Source: FEN-1297 sp964498065 (lineage in GTDB: Bacteria > Bacteroidota > Ignavibacteria > Ignavibacteriales > Ignavibacteriaceae). Taken from it: a stretch of 6,698 nt of DNA. Position 1 is the first letter of the stretch. Every line of letters begins with the position of its first letter. Below, piece after piece: positions 1 to 6,313 of this stretch. The translations under genes were made by a program, and so were the position numbers. The notes under the pieces were generated by a model. That model did no database searches. It had not been told where the DNA came from and saw only the letters and a list, made by a program, of their open reading frames with translations. The stretch lies in the NCBI GenBank assembly GCA_964498065.1, contig CAZCFZ010000153.1:1-6698 (forward strand), in the 5' to 3' direction.

Positions 1-28
1 GCTTATTATTTATAAAATTGATTTGAAC

Positions 29-3000
29 ATGGCAGATACTTTAGAAATATTAAAAGGAATCTTAAAGAACAGGATAATGGTTCTGGACGGTGCAATGGGC
101 ACAATGATCCAGCGCTATAAACTAACCGAAAAAGATTTCAGAGGTGAAAAGTTTAAGGATCACCCTTACGACCTTAAGGGAGATAACGATCTTTTATGCA
201 TTACACAGCCGCAGATAATTAAAGAAATTCACAAAGCTTATCTTGAAGCCGGTGCGGATATTATCGAAACCAATACATTTAGCGGAACTTCAATTGCGCA
301 GGCCGATTATAAATTGGAGCATATTGTTTACGAGCTGAATTTTAATGCGGCAAAAATTGCCAGGGATGTTGTTGATGGATACAATAAGAAGAACCCTGGT
401 AAACCGAGATTCGTAGCAGGCTCTCTCGGGCCTACAAATAAAACCGCATCTCTTTCACCGAATGTAAACGATCCCGGTTACAGAGCTGTTACTTTCGATA
501 AACTTGTAGAATCTTACGGCGAACAAGTAAGAGGTTTAGTCGACGGCGGGGCAGATATTCTTCTTGTCGAAACAGTATTCGATACTTTAAATGCTAAGGC
601 GGCAATCTATGCAATAGACGAGCACTCCCAAAAGATAAACCGGAATATTCCGGTAATGATTTCAGGAACAATTGTAGATCTAAGCGGAAGAACACTTTCG
701 GGACAAACTACCGAAGCTTTCTGGATTTCAATTTCTCATGCTAAAAATTTATTAAGCGTCGGTTTAAATTGCTCATTCGGTGCTGCGCAGATGAGGCCCT
801 TCATAGAAGAGCTTTCAAGAATTGCCACCTGCTTCGTAAGCATTTATCCCAATGCGGGACTTCCGAACGAAATGGGAGAATATGATGAAACAGCAGAGAT
901 AACTTCTTCAATTTTAAAAGAATTTGCAGAGAACGGATTTTTCAATATAGTTGGCGGCTGCTGCGGCACTACGCCCGATCATATAAAAATGATTTCGGAA
1001 ATGGCTTCCAAATTCAAACCGCGCAGTATTCCGGAAGCAGAACCATATTTAAGATTAAGCGGAATGGAGCCGCTTATAATAAGACCCGAAACCAACTTTG
1101 TTAATGTAGGCGAAAGAACAAATGTTGCAGGCTCGAAGAAATTTCAAAAACTAATTCTTGCAGGAGATTTTGAAAGTGCGCTGTCCGTAGCAAGAGATCA
1201 GGTTGAAAACGGCGCCCAGGTTATTGATGTGAATATGGACGAAGGACTTCTTGATTCCGAAGAAGCAATGACAAAATTCCTTAATTTAATTACCGCCGAA
1301 CCGGACATAGCAAAAGTTCCCGTAATGATCGATTCATCGAAATGGTCGGTAATAGAGGCAGGACTCAAATGCCTCCAGGGAAAAAGCATTGTTAATTCGA
1401 TCAGCTTAAAGGAAGGCGAAGAGGCTTTTAAGGAACATGCGAAAAAAATATTCCGGTACGGTGCTGCGGTTATCGTTATGGCTTTTGATGAAAAGGGTCA
1501 AGGGGATACACTTGAAAGAAGAATAGATATTTGCAGACGTGCTTATAAAATTTTAACCGAAGAAGTCGGCTTTCCGCCGCAGGATATAATTTTCGATCCG
1601 AACATTCTTACCGTTGCTACGGGTATTGAAGAACATAACGATTATGCAATAAATTATATTGAAACGACAAAATGGATAAAACAAAATCTTCCTCTTGCAA
1701 AAGTAAGCGGAGGTGTAAGTAATATTTCTTTTTCTTTCAGAGGCAACGATCTTGTTCGCGAAGCAATGCATTCGGCTTTTTTGTTCCATGCAATAAAAGC
1801 CGGAATGGATATGGGAATTGTTAATGCGGGACAGCTTGAAGTTTATGAGGAAATTCCAAAGGATCTTTTGACCCTTGTAGAAGATGTTCTTTTTAACAGA
1901 AGAAAAGACGCAACCGAGAGACTTGTCGATTTTGCCGAGACGGTTAAACAAAAAGATAAAACCGAAATTAAGGCAGATGAATGGCGCACGAAACCGGTTG
2001 AAGAAAGATTAAAGCATGCGCTTATAAAAGGTATAGTTGAATACATTATAGAAGATACTGAAGAGGCAAGACAAAAATATTCTCAGCCGCTGGATATAAT
2101 TGAAGGTCCTTTAATGGACGGTATGAATGTTGTCGGCGATCTTTTCGGTGCGGGCAAAATGTTTTTACCGCAGGTTGTTAAAAGCGCAAGGGTGATGAAA
2201 AAAGCTGTGGCGTATCTAATTCCCTACATCGAAAAAGAAAAAATAGCAAGCAATGATATCCGTGAGGCCGGGAAAATATTAATGGCTACTGTGAAAGGCG
2301 ACGTTCACGACATCGGTAAAAACATAGTTGGTGTTGTTCTCGGGTGCAACAACTATAATGTAATAGATTTAGGCGTAATGGTAAGTGCCGATAAAATTCT
2401 TGATACTGCAATTAAAGAAAAAGTCGATGTAATAGGAATTAGCGGTTTGATTACTCCTTCTCTTGATGAAATGGTTCATGTTGCTAAGGAAATGGAAAGA
2501 CGCGGATTTAAGATTCCGATTCTTATCGGCGGTGCGACTACTTCCCGCGTTCATACTGCTGTTAAGATTGCACCTAACTACAGCGGTACGGCAGTGCATG
2601 TGCTGGATGCTTCCAGGAGCGTGCCGGTTGTAAGCAGTCTATTAACCGCAGATAAAAATCAAAAAAATAAATTTATAAACGATCTTAAATCGGAATATAA
2701 AAAAGTAAGAGAAGATCATCTTAAGAAAAAAGAGCTGAAGAATTTTATTTCAATTGACCGAGCAAGGGAGAACCGGTTTAAAACCGAATGGACGAAAGTT
2801 AAAATTAAAAAACCGGAAAATGCGGGCATTACGGTTTTAAAGGATTTTTCTCTCGAAACTTTACGTAATTATATCGACTGGACGCCGTTCTTCCAGACAT
2901 GGGAACTTAAAGGCAAATACCCCGCAATTTTAGAAAGTGAAAAATACGGCGCCGAAGCGAACAGAATTTTTAAAGATGCAAATAATCTGCTCGATAAAAT

Positions 3001-3730
3001 AATTAAAAATAAATTATTAAAAGCCAACGGAGTATTCGGTATATTCCCGGCTAATTCTGTGGGCGATGATATTGAAATTTATGTTGATGAAGCAAGGAAA
3101 GGTGTAAAAAGAGTTCTGCATTCGCTTCGCTCGCAGACGCAGAAATCCGACGGCCTGCCGAACCTTGCATTAGCTGATTTTGTTGCTCCAAAGGGAACAG
3201 GGATACCGGATTACATCGGCGCTTTTGCAGTTACAACGGGGATAGGGATTGAACCAATTGTAAAGAAATATGAAGCCGAACACGACGACTATAACAGTAT
3301 AATGGTAAAAGCCCTGGCAGACCGTCTTGCAGAAGCATTTGCCGAACATCTTCATGAACTGGTAAGAAAAAAATACTGGGGTTACGCCTATGATGAAAAC
3401 TTCAGCAATGATGAGCTTATTAAAGAAAGCTACCTGGGAATTCGTCCTGCGCCCGGCTACCCTGCACAGCCGGATCATACGGAGAAATTGATAATCTTCG
3501 ACCTGCTGGATGCTGAAAAGAATACTTCGATTGTACTTACCGAAAGCCTGGCAATGTATCCCGCAGCTTCCGTAAGTGGACTTTACTTTGCACACCCCCA
3601 AGCCAAATACTTTAATGTAGGTAAAATAGGGAAAGACCAGGTGCTGGACTACCACAAGCGCAAAGGTATGAGTCTTGACGAAATGGAAAGATGGCTTAGA
3701 CCGATTTTAAATTATGATGAAGGTGAGTAA
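29..3730 (+). CDS. metH: Cobalamin-dependent methionine synthase (5-methyltetrahydrofolate--homocysteine methyltransferase)
   Basis: This cytoplasmic enzyme moves a methyl group from 5-methyltetrahydrofolate to homocysteine through cobalamin, giving methionine and tetrahydrofolate. All four modules of full-length MetH are present in 1233 residues, close to the E. coli length. The homocysteine domain (about 5-325) has the zinc ligands Cys248 (in NCSFGA) and Cys311/Cys312 (in GGCCGTT). The pterin domain (about 355-630) opens with NVGERTN at 359-365. The cobalamin cap (about 650-740) contains MDGMNVVGDLFGAGKMFLPQ. The B12 domain (about 745-890) has GDVHDIGKN with lower ligand His760, Asp758, and Ser811 in SGLITPS, matching the E. 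coli His-Asp-Ser set. The AdoMet reactivation domain (about 905-1233) has RPAPGY at 1139-1144. ATG at 29 is preferred over TTG at 23, which lies two codons upstream. No Shine-Dalgarno is visible in the 28 bases available, and the promoter lies outside the window. It ends 14 bp from the convergent antitoxin gene, with no terminator between them. Its last 19 codons, stop included, are duplicated at 4599-4655. Confidence 0.98.
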   Translation: MADTLEILKGILKNRIMVLDGAMGTMIQRYKLTEKDFRGEKFKDHPYDLKGDNDLLCITQPQIIKEIHKAYLEAGADIIETNTFSGTSIAQADYKLEHIVYELNFNAAKIARDVVDGYNKKNPGKPRFVAGSLGPTNKTASLSPNVNDPGYRAVTFDKLVESYGEQVRGLVDGGADILLVETVFDTLNAKAAIYAIDEHSQKINRNIPVMISGTIVDLSGRTLSGQTTEAFWISISHAKNLLSVGLNCSFGAAQMRPFIEELSRIATCFVSIYPNAGLPNEMGEYDETAEITSSILKEFAENGFFNIVGGCCGTTPDHIKMISEMASKFKPRSIPEAEPYLRLSGMEPLIIRPETNFVNVGERTNVAGSKKFQKLILAGDFESALSVARDQVENGAQVIDVNMDEGLLDSEEAMTKFLNLITAEPDIAKVPVMIDSSKWSVIEAGLKCLQGKSIVNSISLKEGEEAFKEHAKKIFRYGAAVIVMAFDEKGQGDTLERRIDICRRAYKILTEEVGFPPQDIIFDPNILTVATGIEEHNDYAINYIETTKWIKQNLPLAKVSGGVSNISFSFRGNDLVREAMHSAFLFHAIKAGMDMGIVNAGQLEVYEEIPKDLLTLVEDVLFNRRKDATERLVDFAETVKQKDKTEIKADEWRTKPVEERLKHALIKGIVEYIIEDTEEARQKYSQPLDIIEGPLMDGMNVVGDLFGAGKMFLPQVVKSARVMKKAVAYLIPYIEKEKIASNDIREAGKILMATVKGDVHDIGKNIVGVVLGCNNYNVIDLGVMVSADKILDTAIKEKVDVIGISGLITPSLDEMVHVAKEMERRGFKIPILIGGATTSRVHTAVKIAPNYSGTAVHVLDASRSVPVVSSLLTADKNQKNKFINDLKSEYKKVREDHLKKKELKNFISIDRARENRFKTEWTKVKIKKPENAGITVLKDFSLETLRNYIDWTPFFQTWELKGKYPAILESEKYGAEANRIFKDANNLLDKIIKNKLLKANGVFGIFPANSVGDDIEIYVDEARKGVKRVLHSLRSQTQKSDGLPNLALADFVAPKGTGIPDYIGAFAVTTGIGIEPIVKKYEAEHDDYNSIMVKALADRLAEAFAEHLHELVRKKYWGYAYDENFSNDELIKESYLGIRPAPGYPAQPDHTEKLIIFDLLDAEKNTSIVLTESLAMYPAASVSGLYFAHPQAKYFNVGKIGKDQVLDYHKRKGMSLDEMERWLRPILNYDEGE

Positions 3731-3744
3731 TTTACTTTTGTTTA

Positions 3745-4095
3745 TCAGCCTAATAGGGATTCTGCCGGTATATTGTATTTTCTGCGTAGTTCTCTCATCA
3801 TCTTAACCGTAAGTTCTCTTTTTCCGTTAAGGATTTCGGAAGCTCTGTTTTTCCCGCCTACGGTTTCGGCAATATCCGATTGTTTCAACCCGAGCTGTTC
3901 CATCCTGAATTTAATAGCTTCAACCGGATTAGGAGAAGCGATATTAAATTTTTTATTTTCATATACTTCAACAAGAGTAACCAAAATCTCCAATTCGTCT
4001 CCAGAGGGTGTATTAGGCTTAGCATTAAAAAGTTTATCAATTCTTTTCAAAGCCGCTTCATAATCTTTTTTTGTTTTTATGGGTCTGATGTTCAT
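3745..4095 (-). CDS. higA: HigA-type antitoxin, XRE-family helix-turn-helix protein
   Basis: This 116-residue protein is the likely antitoxin and autorepressor of the HigB toxin encoded just upstream. Residues about 60-112 form an XRE/Cro-type helix-turn-helix: a first helix around AIKFRMEQLG, then LKQSDIAETVGGKNRASEIL as the helix-turn-helix core, then a helix ending in REL..KYNIPAESLL. Residues 1-55 are charged and helical, as in other HigA proteins of this type, where the N-terminal part precedes the DNA-binding domain. The start ATG lies one base after the toxin stop (TAA T ATG), and a GAGGAA Shine-Dalgarno sits inside the end of the toxin gene, so translation is probably coupled. The order toxin then antitoxin is typical of HigBA. 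The gene converges on metH with 14 bp between stops, so read-through would make metH antisense RNA. The family call is secure; neutralisation of this toxin is inferred from the pairing. Confidence 0.88.
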   Translation of the reverse strand: MNIRPIKTKKDYEAALKRIDKLFNAKPNTPSGDELEILVTLVEVYENKKFNIASPNPVEAIKFRMEQLGLKQSDIAETVGGKNRASEILNGKRELTVKMMRELRRKYNIPAESLLG

Positions 4096-4096
4096 A

Positions 4097-4390
4097 TTAA
4101 ATTTCCTCGGCGTTCATTTTATCATATTCTTGATGGGTTCCGATAAACCTAATGTATACTATCTTAAAATTATAATTTATTGCAGCAATTAATCTATAAC
4201 TGTTTCCTTTAATATTAAATACAATACGGTTAATTCTTAAAATACTTGCTTTCCTATATAGCCTTGTTACATCTTCAGGGTTTTGCCAATTTGCTTTTTT
4301 AGTTTCGTAGTACCACGCTTTAAGCGGCTGCTCCGAATCCGGGTGTTTTTTCCAGAATTCTTTTAAAGCTTTAATTGCTATTACCCTCAT
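4097..4390 (-). CDS. higB: HigB-type toxin, probable mRNA interferase
   Basis: This 97-residue basic protein matches the HigB toxin family (RelE-like fold), whose members cleave mRNA, usually on translating ribosomes. Conserved blocks are visible: EFWKKHPDSEQPLKAWY at 11-27, RIVFNIKGNSYRLIAAINY at 55-73 and VYIRFIGTHQEYDK at 78-91, which includes His86. The length is normal for the family and no frame damage is seen, so it looks intact. I chose ATG at 4390 because family members start MRVI; a TTG two codons upstream is less likely. No Shine-Dalgarno precedes this ATG, and the predicted transcription start falls on or next to it, so the message may be leaderless. It is the first gene of the operon, with higA one base behind it. 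The operon lies between two copies of the metH 3' end, a sign of recent acquisition. Activity is inferred from the family. Confidence 0.9.
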   Translation of the reverse strand: MRVIAIKALKEFWKKHPDSEQPLKAWYYETKKANWQNPEDVTRLYRKASILRINRIVFNIKGNSYRLIAAINYNFKIVYIRFIGTHQEYDKMNAEEI

Positions 4391-4393
4391 ATA

Positions 4394-4424
4394 CAAATAT
4401 AATAAGTTCCCATATTGGGAACAA
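4394..4424 (-). promoter_or_regulatory. higBA promoter
   Basis: Read on the minus strand, TTGTTC (4419-4424) is followed by a 17-base spacer and TATATT (4396-4401), a good sigma-70-type spacing. The same bases also fit the Bacteroidota pattern: TATATTTG at 4394-4401 matches TAnnTTTG, with TTG 20 bases upstream. Either reading places the start of transcription within a few bases of the toxin ATG at 4390. The palindrome at 4406-4422 occupies the spacer, so a bound repressor would block polymerase. Confidence 0.55.
4406..4422. promoter_or_regulatory. Palindromic operator, probable HigA binding site
   Basis: GTTCCCATATTGGGAAC has perfect 7-base arms (GTTCCCA / TGGGAAC) around a 3-base centre. 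It lies 16 bp upstream of the toxin ATG, between the predicted -35 and -10 elements. XRE-type antitoxins, alone or in complex with the toxin, normally repress their own operon at such dyads. The palindrome is seen directly; HigA as the ligand is inferred from position. Confidence 0.75.
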
Positions 4425-4455
4425 GCTAATAATTATATATCCTGAATTTTTTTAC

Positions 4456-4591
4456 TTAATGACTTAAGTTACGCAACTGTCATGCTGAACTCGATTCAGC
4501 ATCTGAAAATTGCTTAATTATGCAGATTCCGAATCAAGTTCGGAATGACAATGGCTGATTTTTTCTTGTTTTGCGTAACTTCAGTTAATGA
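4456..4591. mobile_element. MITE-like non-autonomous element with target duplication
   Basis: The direct repeat TTAATGA stands at 4456-4462 and again at 4585-4591. Just inside are inverted ends, CTTAAGTTACGCAA (4463-4476) and TTGCGTAACTTCAG (4571-4584), which match at 13 of 14 positions. The 122-bp element between the direct repeats has no coding capacity. Its interior carries two hairpins that are diverged inverted copies of each other. Inverted ends plus a target duplication are the standard signature of a small element moved by a transposase encoded elsewhere. The exact duplication length is ambiguous by a base or two, because the inverted ends could be extended at its expense. Confidence 0.65.
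4479..4551. repeat. Twin hairpin core of the MITE-like element
   Basis: The left arm folds as ATGCTGAA / TTCAGCAT (4482-4489 with 4495-4502). The right arm folds as ATTCCGAA / TTCGGAAT (4526-4533 with 4539-4546). The whole left arm (about 27 bases) is also an imperfect inverted copy of the right arm, matching at 22 of 27 positions. Four of the five mismatches fall in stem pairs and compensate for each other, so both hairpins stay fully paired. I recall TGTCATnCTGAA-type repeats as frequent in Bacteroidota-like genomes, but could not check this. Confidence 0.7.
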
Positions 4592-4595
4592 TTTA

Positions 4596-4667
4596 AATCT
4601 TGATGAAATGGAAAGATGGCTTAGACCAATTTTAAATTACGATGAGGGTGAATAATTTATTTCGTTT
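4596..4667 (+). pseudogene. Second, displaced copy of the metH 3' end
   Basis: Bases 4599-4655 repeat the last 19 codons of metH (3674-3730), stop included, and still encode LDEMERWLRPILNYDEGE exactly. Of 57 bases 52 match, and the five differences (GAC/GAT, CCG/CCA, TAT/TAC, GAA/GAG, GAG/GAA) are all silent. Weaker similarity continues about a dozen bases past the stop, as far as GTTT in both copies. Homology fades just upstream, where the MITE-like element ends at 4591. There is no start or upstream reading frame, so this is a gene fragment. It is best read as the original or a foreign metH tail left by insertion of the higBA segment. Confidence 0.85.
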
Positions 4668-4688
4668 CGCCATGCAGAAAATTTACAG

Positions 4689-4711
4689 CAGAGGCACAAA
4701 GACACAGAGGG
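4689..4711. repeat. Short purine-rich intergenic repeat motif
   Basis: The stretch contains CAGAGGCACAAAG followed by ACACAGAGGG. I recall phrases of this kind recurring between genes in many bacterial genomes. Only one copy is in this window, so its repeat status rests on memory and not on sequence shown here. Confidence 0.25.
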
Positions 4712-4724
4712 AAAATTAATAAAA

Positions 4725-4753
4725 GGATTGCCGCGGACTTGCCGTGACAATCC
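4725..4753 (-). terminator. Hairpin terminator behind the small barrel-protein gene
   Basis: The outer stem GGATTG / CAATCC (4725-4730 with 4748-4753) and inner stem CGCGG / CCGTG (4732-4736 with 4742-4746, one G-T pair) are separated by a single C/A mismatch and close on a 5-base loop. On the minus strand it is followed at once by TTTTATTAAT. It lies 25 bp beyond the stop of the gene ending at 4779, so it fits an intrinsic terminator for that gene. The plus strand also has a T-rich stretch (TTTCTTTTTATT) several bases further on, so it could work in both directions. Confidence 0.6.
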
Positions 4754-4778
4754 CGTAAGTTTCTTTTTATTAAATAAA

Positions 4779-5069
4779 TTATGCGACTTTGAATATTTCC
4801 CTGTAGCCGCCCTGCACAAGCTCCATGTATCCGGCCATGATATCTCTTACCTCGGGATTTGAGGTATAATTTTCTGCTTGTTCAAGTTCGTGAAGGTTTT
4901 CAATTTCAAACTCGTAAATGAACGTCCAGAAACCTGCAGACACATCGGTTAAAAGCCTGTTGTTTTTCAGTCCCTGTTTTTCAGCGAACGGTATTGTTTG
5001 TTTCCATCTTTTAACCAGCTCTTTTACCTTCCCCGGTTTTGCATGAAAAATATTACGTACAAGGTACAT
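4779..5069 (-). CDS. Small dimeric alpha/beta-barrel-like protein (ABM/NIPSNAP-like), function unknown
   Basis: This 96-residue soluble protein has no signal peptide or membrane segment. It begins MYLVRNIFHAKPGKVKELVKRW: a beta strand, then a KPGK turn, then an amphipathic helix. A second strand pair follows around GFWTFIYEFEIENL (46-59), then a helix and a C-terminal GGYREIFKV strand. This layout, length and strand-helix rhythm resemble small dimeric ferredoxin-like barrel proteins such as ABM/NIPSNAP types. Some of these are monooxygenases or stress proteins and many have no known role, so no substrate is proposed. The start is supported by a GGGAGG Shine-Dalgarno (minus strand, 5074-5079) four bases before the ATG. 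A terminator-like hairpin follows the stop. The next gene upstream in the same direction ends 300 bp away with hairpins between, so this is probably a separate transcription unit. The gene itself is well supported; the fold call is moderate. Confidence 0.85.
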   Translation of the reverse strand: MYLVRNIFHAKPGKVKELVKRWKQTIPFAEKQGLKNNRLLTDVSAGFWTFIYEFEIENLHELEQAENYTSNPEVRDIMAGYMELVQGGYREIFKVA

Positions 5070-5147
5070 AATGCCTCCCGTTTTTTATTTAAATAAATGT
5101 TGATTTAAAAAAGATTATCCGCTAATTAAGGTATTCTTTGTGCCGGT

Positions 5148-5176
5148 ATGCTAATTAAAAAAAATTTTTTTTGCAA
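5148..5176 (-). promoter_or_regulatory. Candidate promoter for the small barrel-protein gene
   Basis: On the minus strand TTGCAA (5171-5176) is followed by a 17-base A/T spacer and TAGCAT (5148-5153). This is a fair sigma-70-like pair, each hexamer matching four of six consensus positions. It would leave a leader of about 70 bases before the ATG. The long A and T tracts make chance matches likely. A direct repeat GCTAATTAA (5121-5129 and 5150-5158) overlaps the -10 region and could be a regulator site. Confidence 0.25.
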
Positions 5177-5213
5177 GCTGGAAAAATTATTTCGCTGAAC
5201 ACACACTAAAATT

Positions 5214-5260
5214 GCCGGGCACAAGCGATAAAGATATATTCTATCGTTATTTTACCCGGC
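5214..5260. repeat. Intergenic hairpin
   Basis: The outer arms GCCGGG / CCCGGC (5214-5219 with 5255-5260) enclose inner arms CGATA / TATCG (5226-5230 with 5242-5246), with unpaired bases between the two stems. Neither strand has a strong T-tract right after it, so a terminator role is weak. It lies in the 300-bp gap between the hydrolase and barrel-protein genes. Confidence 0.4.
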
Positions 5261-5280
5261 GCAGCAGAAAAAATTAGATA

Positions 5281-5362
5281 ATAGCAGCCTTCGTGGCCGC
5301 AAAGTCAGCATAAAAAAATAGACGAGAACTATTATTTATTTATGTAACCGCGAAGGCTGTAT
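5281..5362. repeat. Long inverted repeat behind the hydrolase gene, possible terminator
   Basis: The outer arms CAGCCTTCGTGG (5285-5296) and CCGCGAAGGCTG (5348-5359) pair over 12 positions with one G-T type mismatch. An inner A/T-rich pair, 5309-5321 with 5329-5344, closes on a 7-base loop, with an uneven internal bulge between the two stems. It starts 8 bp beyond the stop of the hydrolase gene. No clean T-tract follows on the minus strand, so termination is possible but unproven. It may instead be a dispersed palindromic repeat. Confidence 0.5.
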
Positions 5363-5369
5363 TTATTAC

Positions 5370-6188
5370 TTATTTAAATATTTGGTCAAAGAAAGTCTGC
5401 ATAGCCGCCCAGCTTTTTTCATCCGCTTGTTTATTATAAGCAATGGGCAGTTTGAATTTTTTGCCCAGGCTGTCGGCGGCCGGATTTGTAAAACTGTGCT
5501 CTGCACCGGGATAGCTGATAACTTTGTAATTCACTTTTGCGGTCTTCATCGCATCTTCAAAAGCATCAACTTTTTTCTTCGGATTAAACGGGTCTGCTTC
5601 GCCTGTGCAGACTAATATTTTTGCCTTAACGTCCTTTGGATTTTTAACTTTACCCGTCGGCAGGTCTCCGTGGAAGCTCACAACACCATCAAGGTTATCA
5701 CCGGCAAGAGCCATGTCGAGAACGACACCTCCTCCGAAGCAGTAACCGATAGCGGCAATTTTACTTGTATCTGTTTCCGGCTGCTCTTTTAGAATTTTAA
5801 CACCCGCATTGAATCTTGCCATAGCTGTATCCATATTGTGCAACGCTGCGGCGACAAGATTTCCAGCATCTTTCGGATTATCAGCGGTTACACCGTTGCC
5901 GTACATATCTACTGCAAAAGCAACGTACCCGAGCTTTGCAAGCATCTTTGCTCTATCTTTTGCATAATTTGTCAGTCCCCACCATTCATGGACAACTATA
6001 ACTCCCGGTCTTTTCCCGGCCATACTGCTGTCGTATGCAAGGAAACCTTTAAGCGTGGTTCCGTCTGCTGAGTAAGTAACCTCTTTAGCCACAATGGGTG
6101 AGCCTTTGCTGACGGTACCGGTTTCCTTTTTTTGTGTACATCCGGACAAAATAAATAAACCGAATAAAAGTATTGATATGTATTTCAT
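5370..6188 (-). CDS. Dienelactone hydrolase family lipoprotein
   Basis: This 272-residue protein is an alpha/beta hydrolase of the dienelactone hydrolase type, predicted to be exported and lipid-anchored. Residues 1-17 form a lipoprotein signal: MKY, a hydrophobic run, then the lipobox LSGC with Cys17 as the lipid site. A short linker of about 15-20 residues follows. The catalytic domain covers about 35-272 and shows HEWWG (67-71, with Glu68), the nucleophile elbow GYCFGGG with Cys150, the acid Asp199 in GEADPFNP, and His231 in GAEHSF, giving the Cys-Asp-His triad of this family. The length equals a normal domain of about 235 residues plus the signal. The start is fixed by an AAGGAGGT Shine-Dalgarno (minus strand, 6192-6199) and the signal peptide. 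No aromatic-degradation genes are nearby, so the true substrate is unknown and a general carboxylesterase role is as likely as dienelactone hydrolysis. No convincing promoter was found upstream. Confidence 0.93.
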   Translation of the reverse strand: MKYISILLFGLFILSGCTQKKETGTVSKGSPIVAKEVTYSADGTTLKGFLAYDSSMAGKRPGVIVVHEWWGLTNYAKDRAKMLAKLGYVAFAVDMYGNGVTADNPKDAGNLVAAALHNMDTAMARFNAGVKILKEQPETDTSKIAAIGYCFGGGVVLDMALAGDNLDGVVSFHGDLPTGKVKNPKDVKAKILVCTGEADPFNPKKKVDAFEDAMKTAKVNYKVISYPGAEHSFTNPAADSLGKKFKLPIAYNKQADEKSWAAMQTFFDQIFK

Positions 6189-6191
6189 ATG

Positions 6192-6199
6192 ACCTCCTT
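6192..6199 (-). promoter_or_regulatory. Strong Shine-Dalgarno of the hydrolase gene
   Basis: AAGGAGGT on the minus strand sits three bases before the ATG at 6188 and fixes that start. Its strength contrasts with metH and higB, which show none. Confidence 0.8.
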
Positions 6200-6313
6200 C
6201 TTTGTCAGTTTTAGTTTTATTTGTTTTGGATTAAGATATGGAGATAAAATTAAAAAGTGAATGGGATGGAACATCAAGAACAGCTTGTTGTAACGGGAAT
6301 CAATTTAGGCAGT

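Noticed and set aside
1553..1951. 132-codon minus-strand frame inside metH
   Set aside because: It is a shadow of the pterin-binding region, with no recognisable domain and no ribosome binding site that I could support.
3170..3655. 161-codon open frame overlapping the metH activation domain
   Set aside because: It overlaps metH in another frame, its translation is cysteine- and phenylalanine-rich with no family resemblance, and metH here is clearly conserved.
3773..4146. Two plus-strand frames opposite higA and higB
   Set aside because: They are antisense shadows; the minus-strand genes match known toxin and antitoxin families over their full length.
4456..4591. Possible CRISPR repeat unit or attenuator in the twin hairpin region
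   Set aside because: There is no regularly spaced third copy and no leader; inverted ends with a target duplication explain it better.
4637..4819. 60-codon minus-strand frame
   Set aside because: It runs from the end of the barrel-protein gene through the terminator hairpin and the short repeat into the metH tail copy; the composition is repeat-derived, not protein-like.
6266..6279. GGAAC...ATCAAGAA similarity to the GTHQE codons of higB, on the opposite strand
   Set aside because: The match is short, gapped and inverted relative to the nearby relic, so chance is the simpler explanation.
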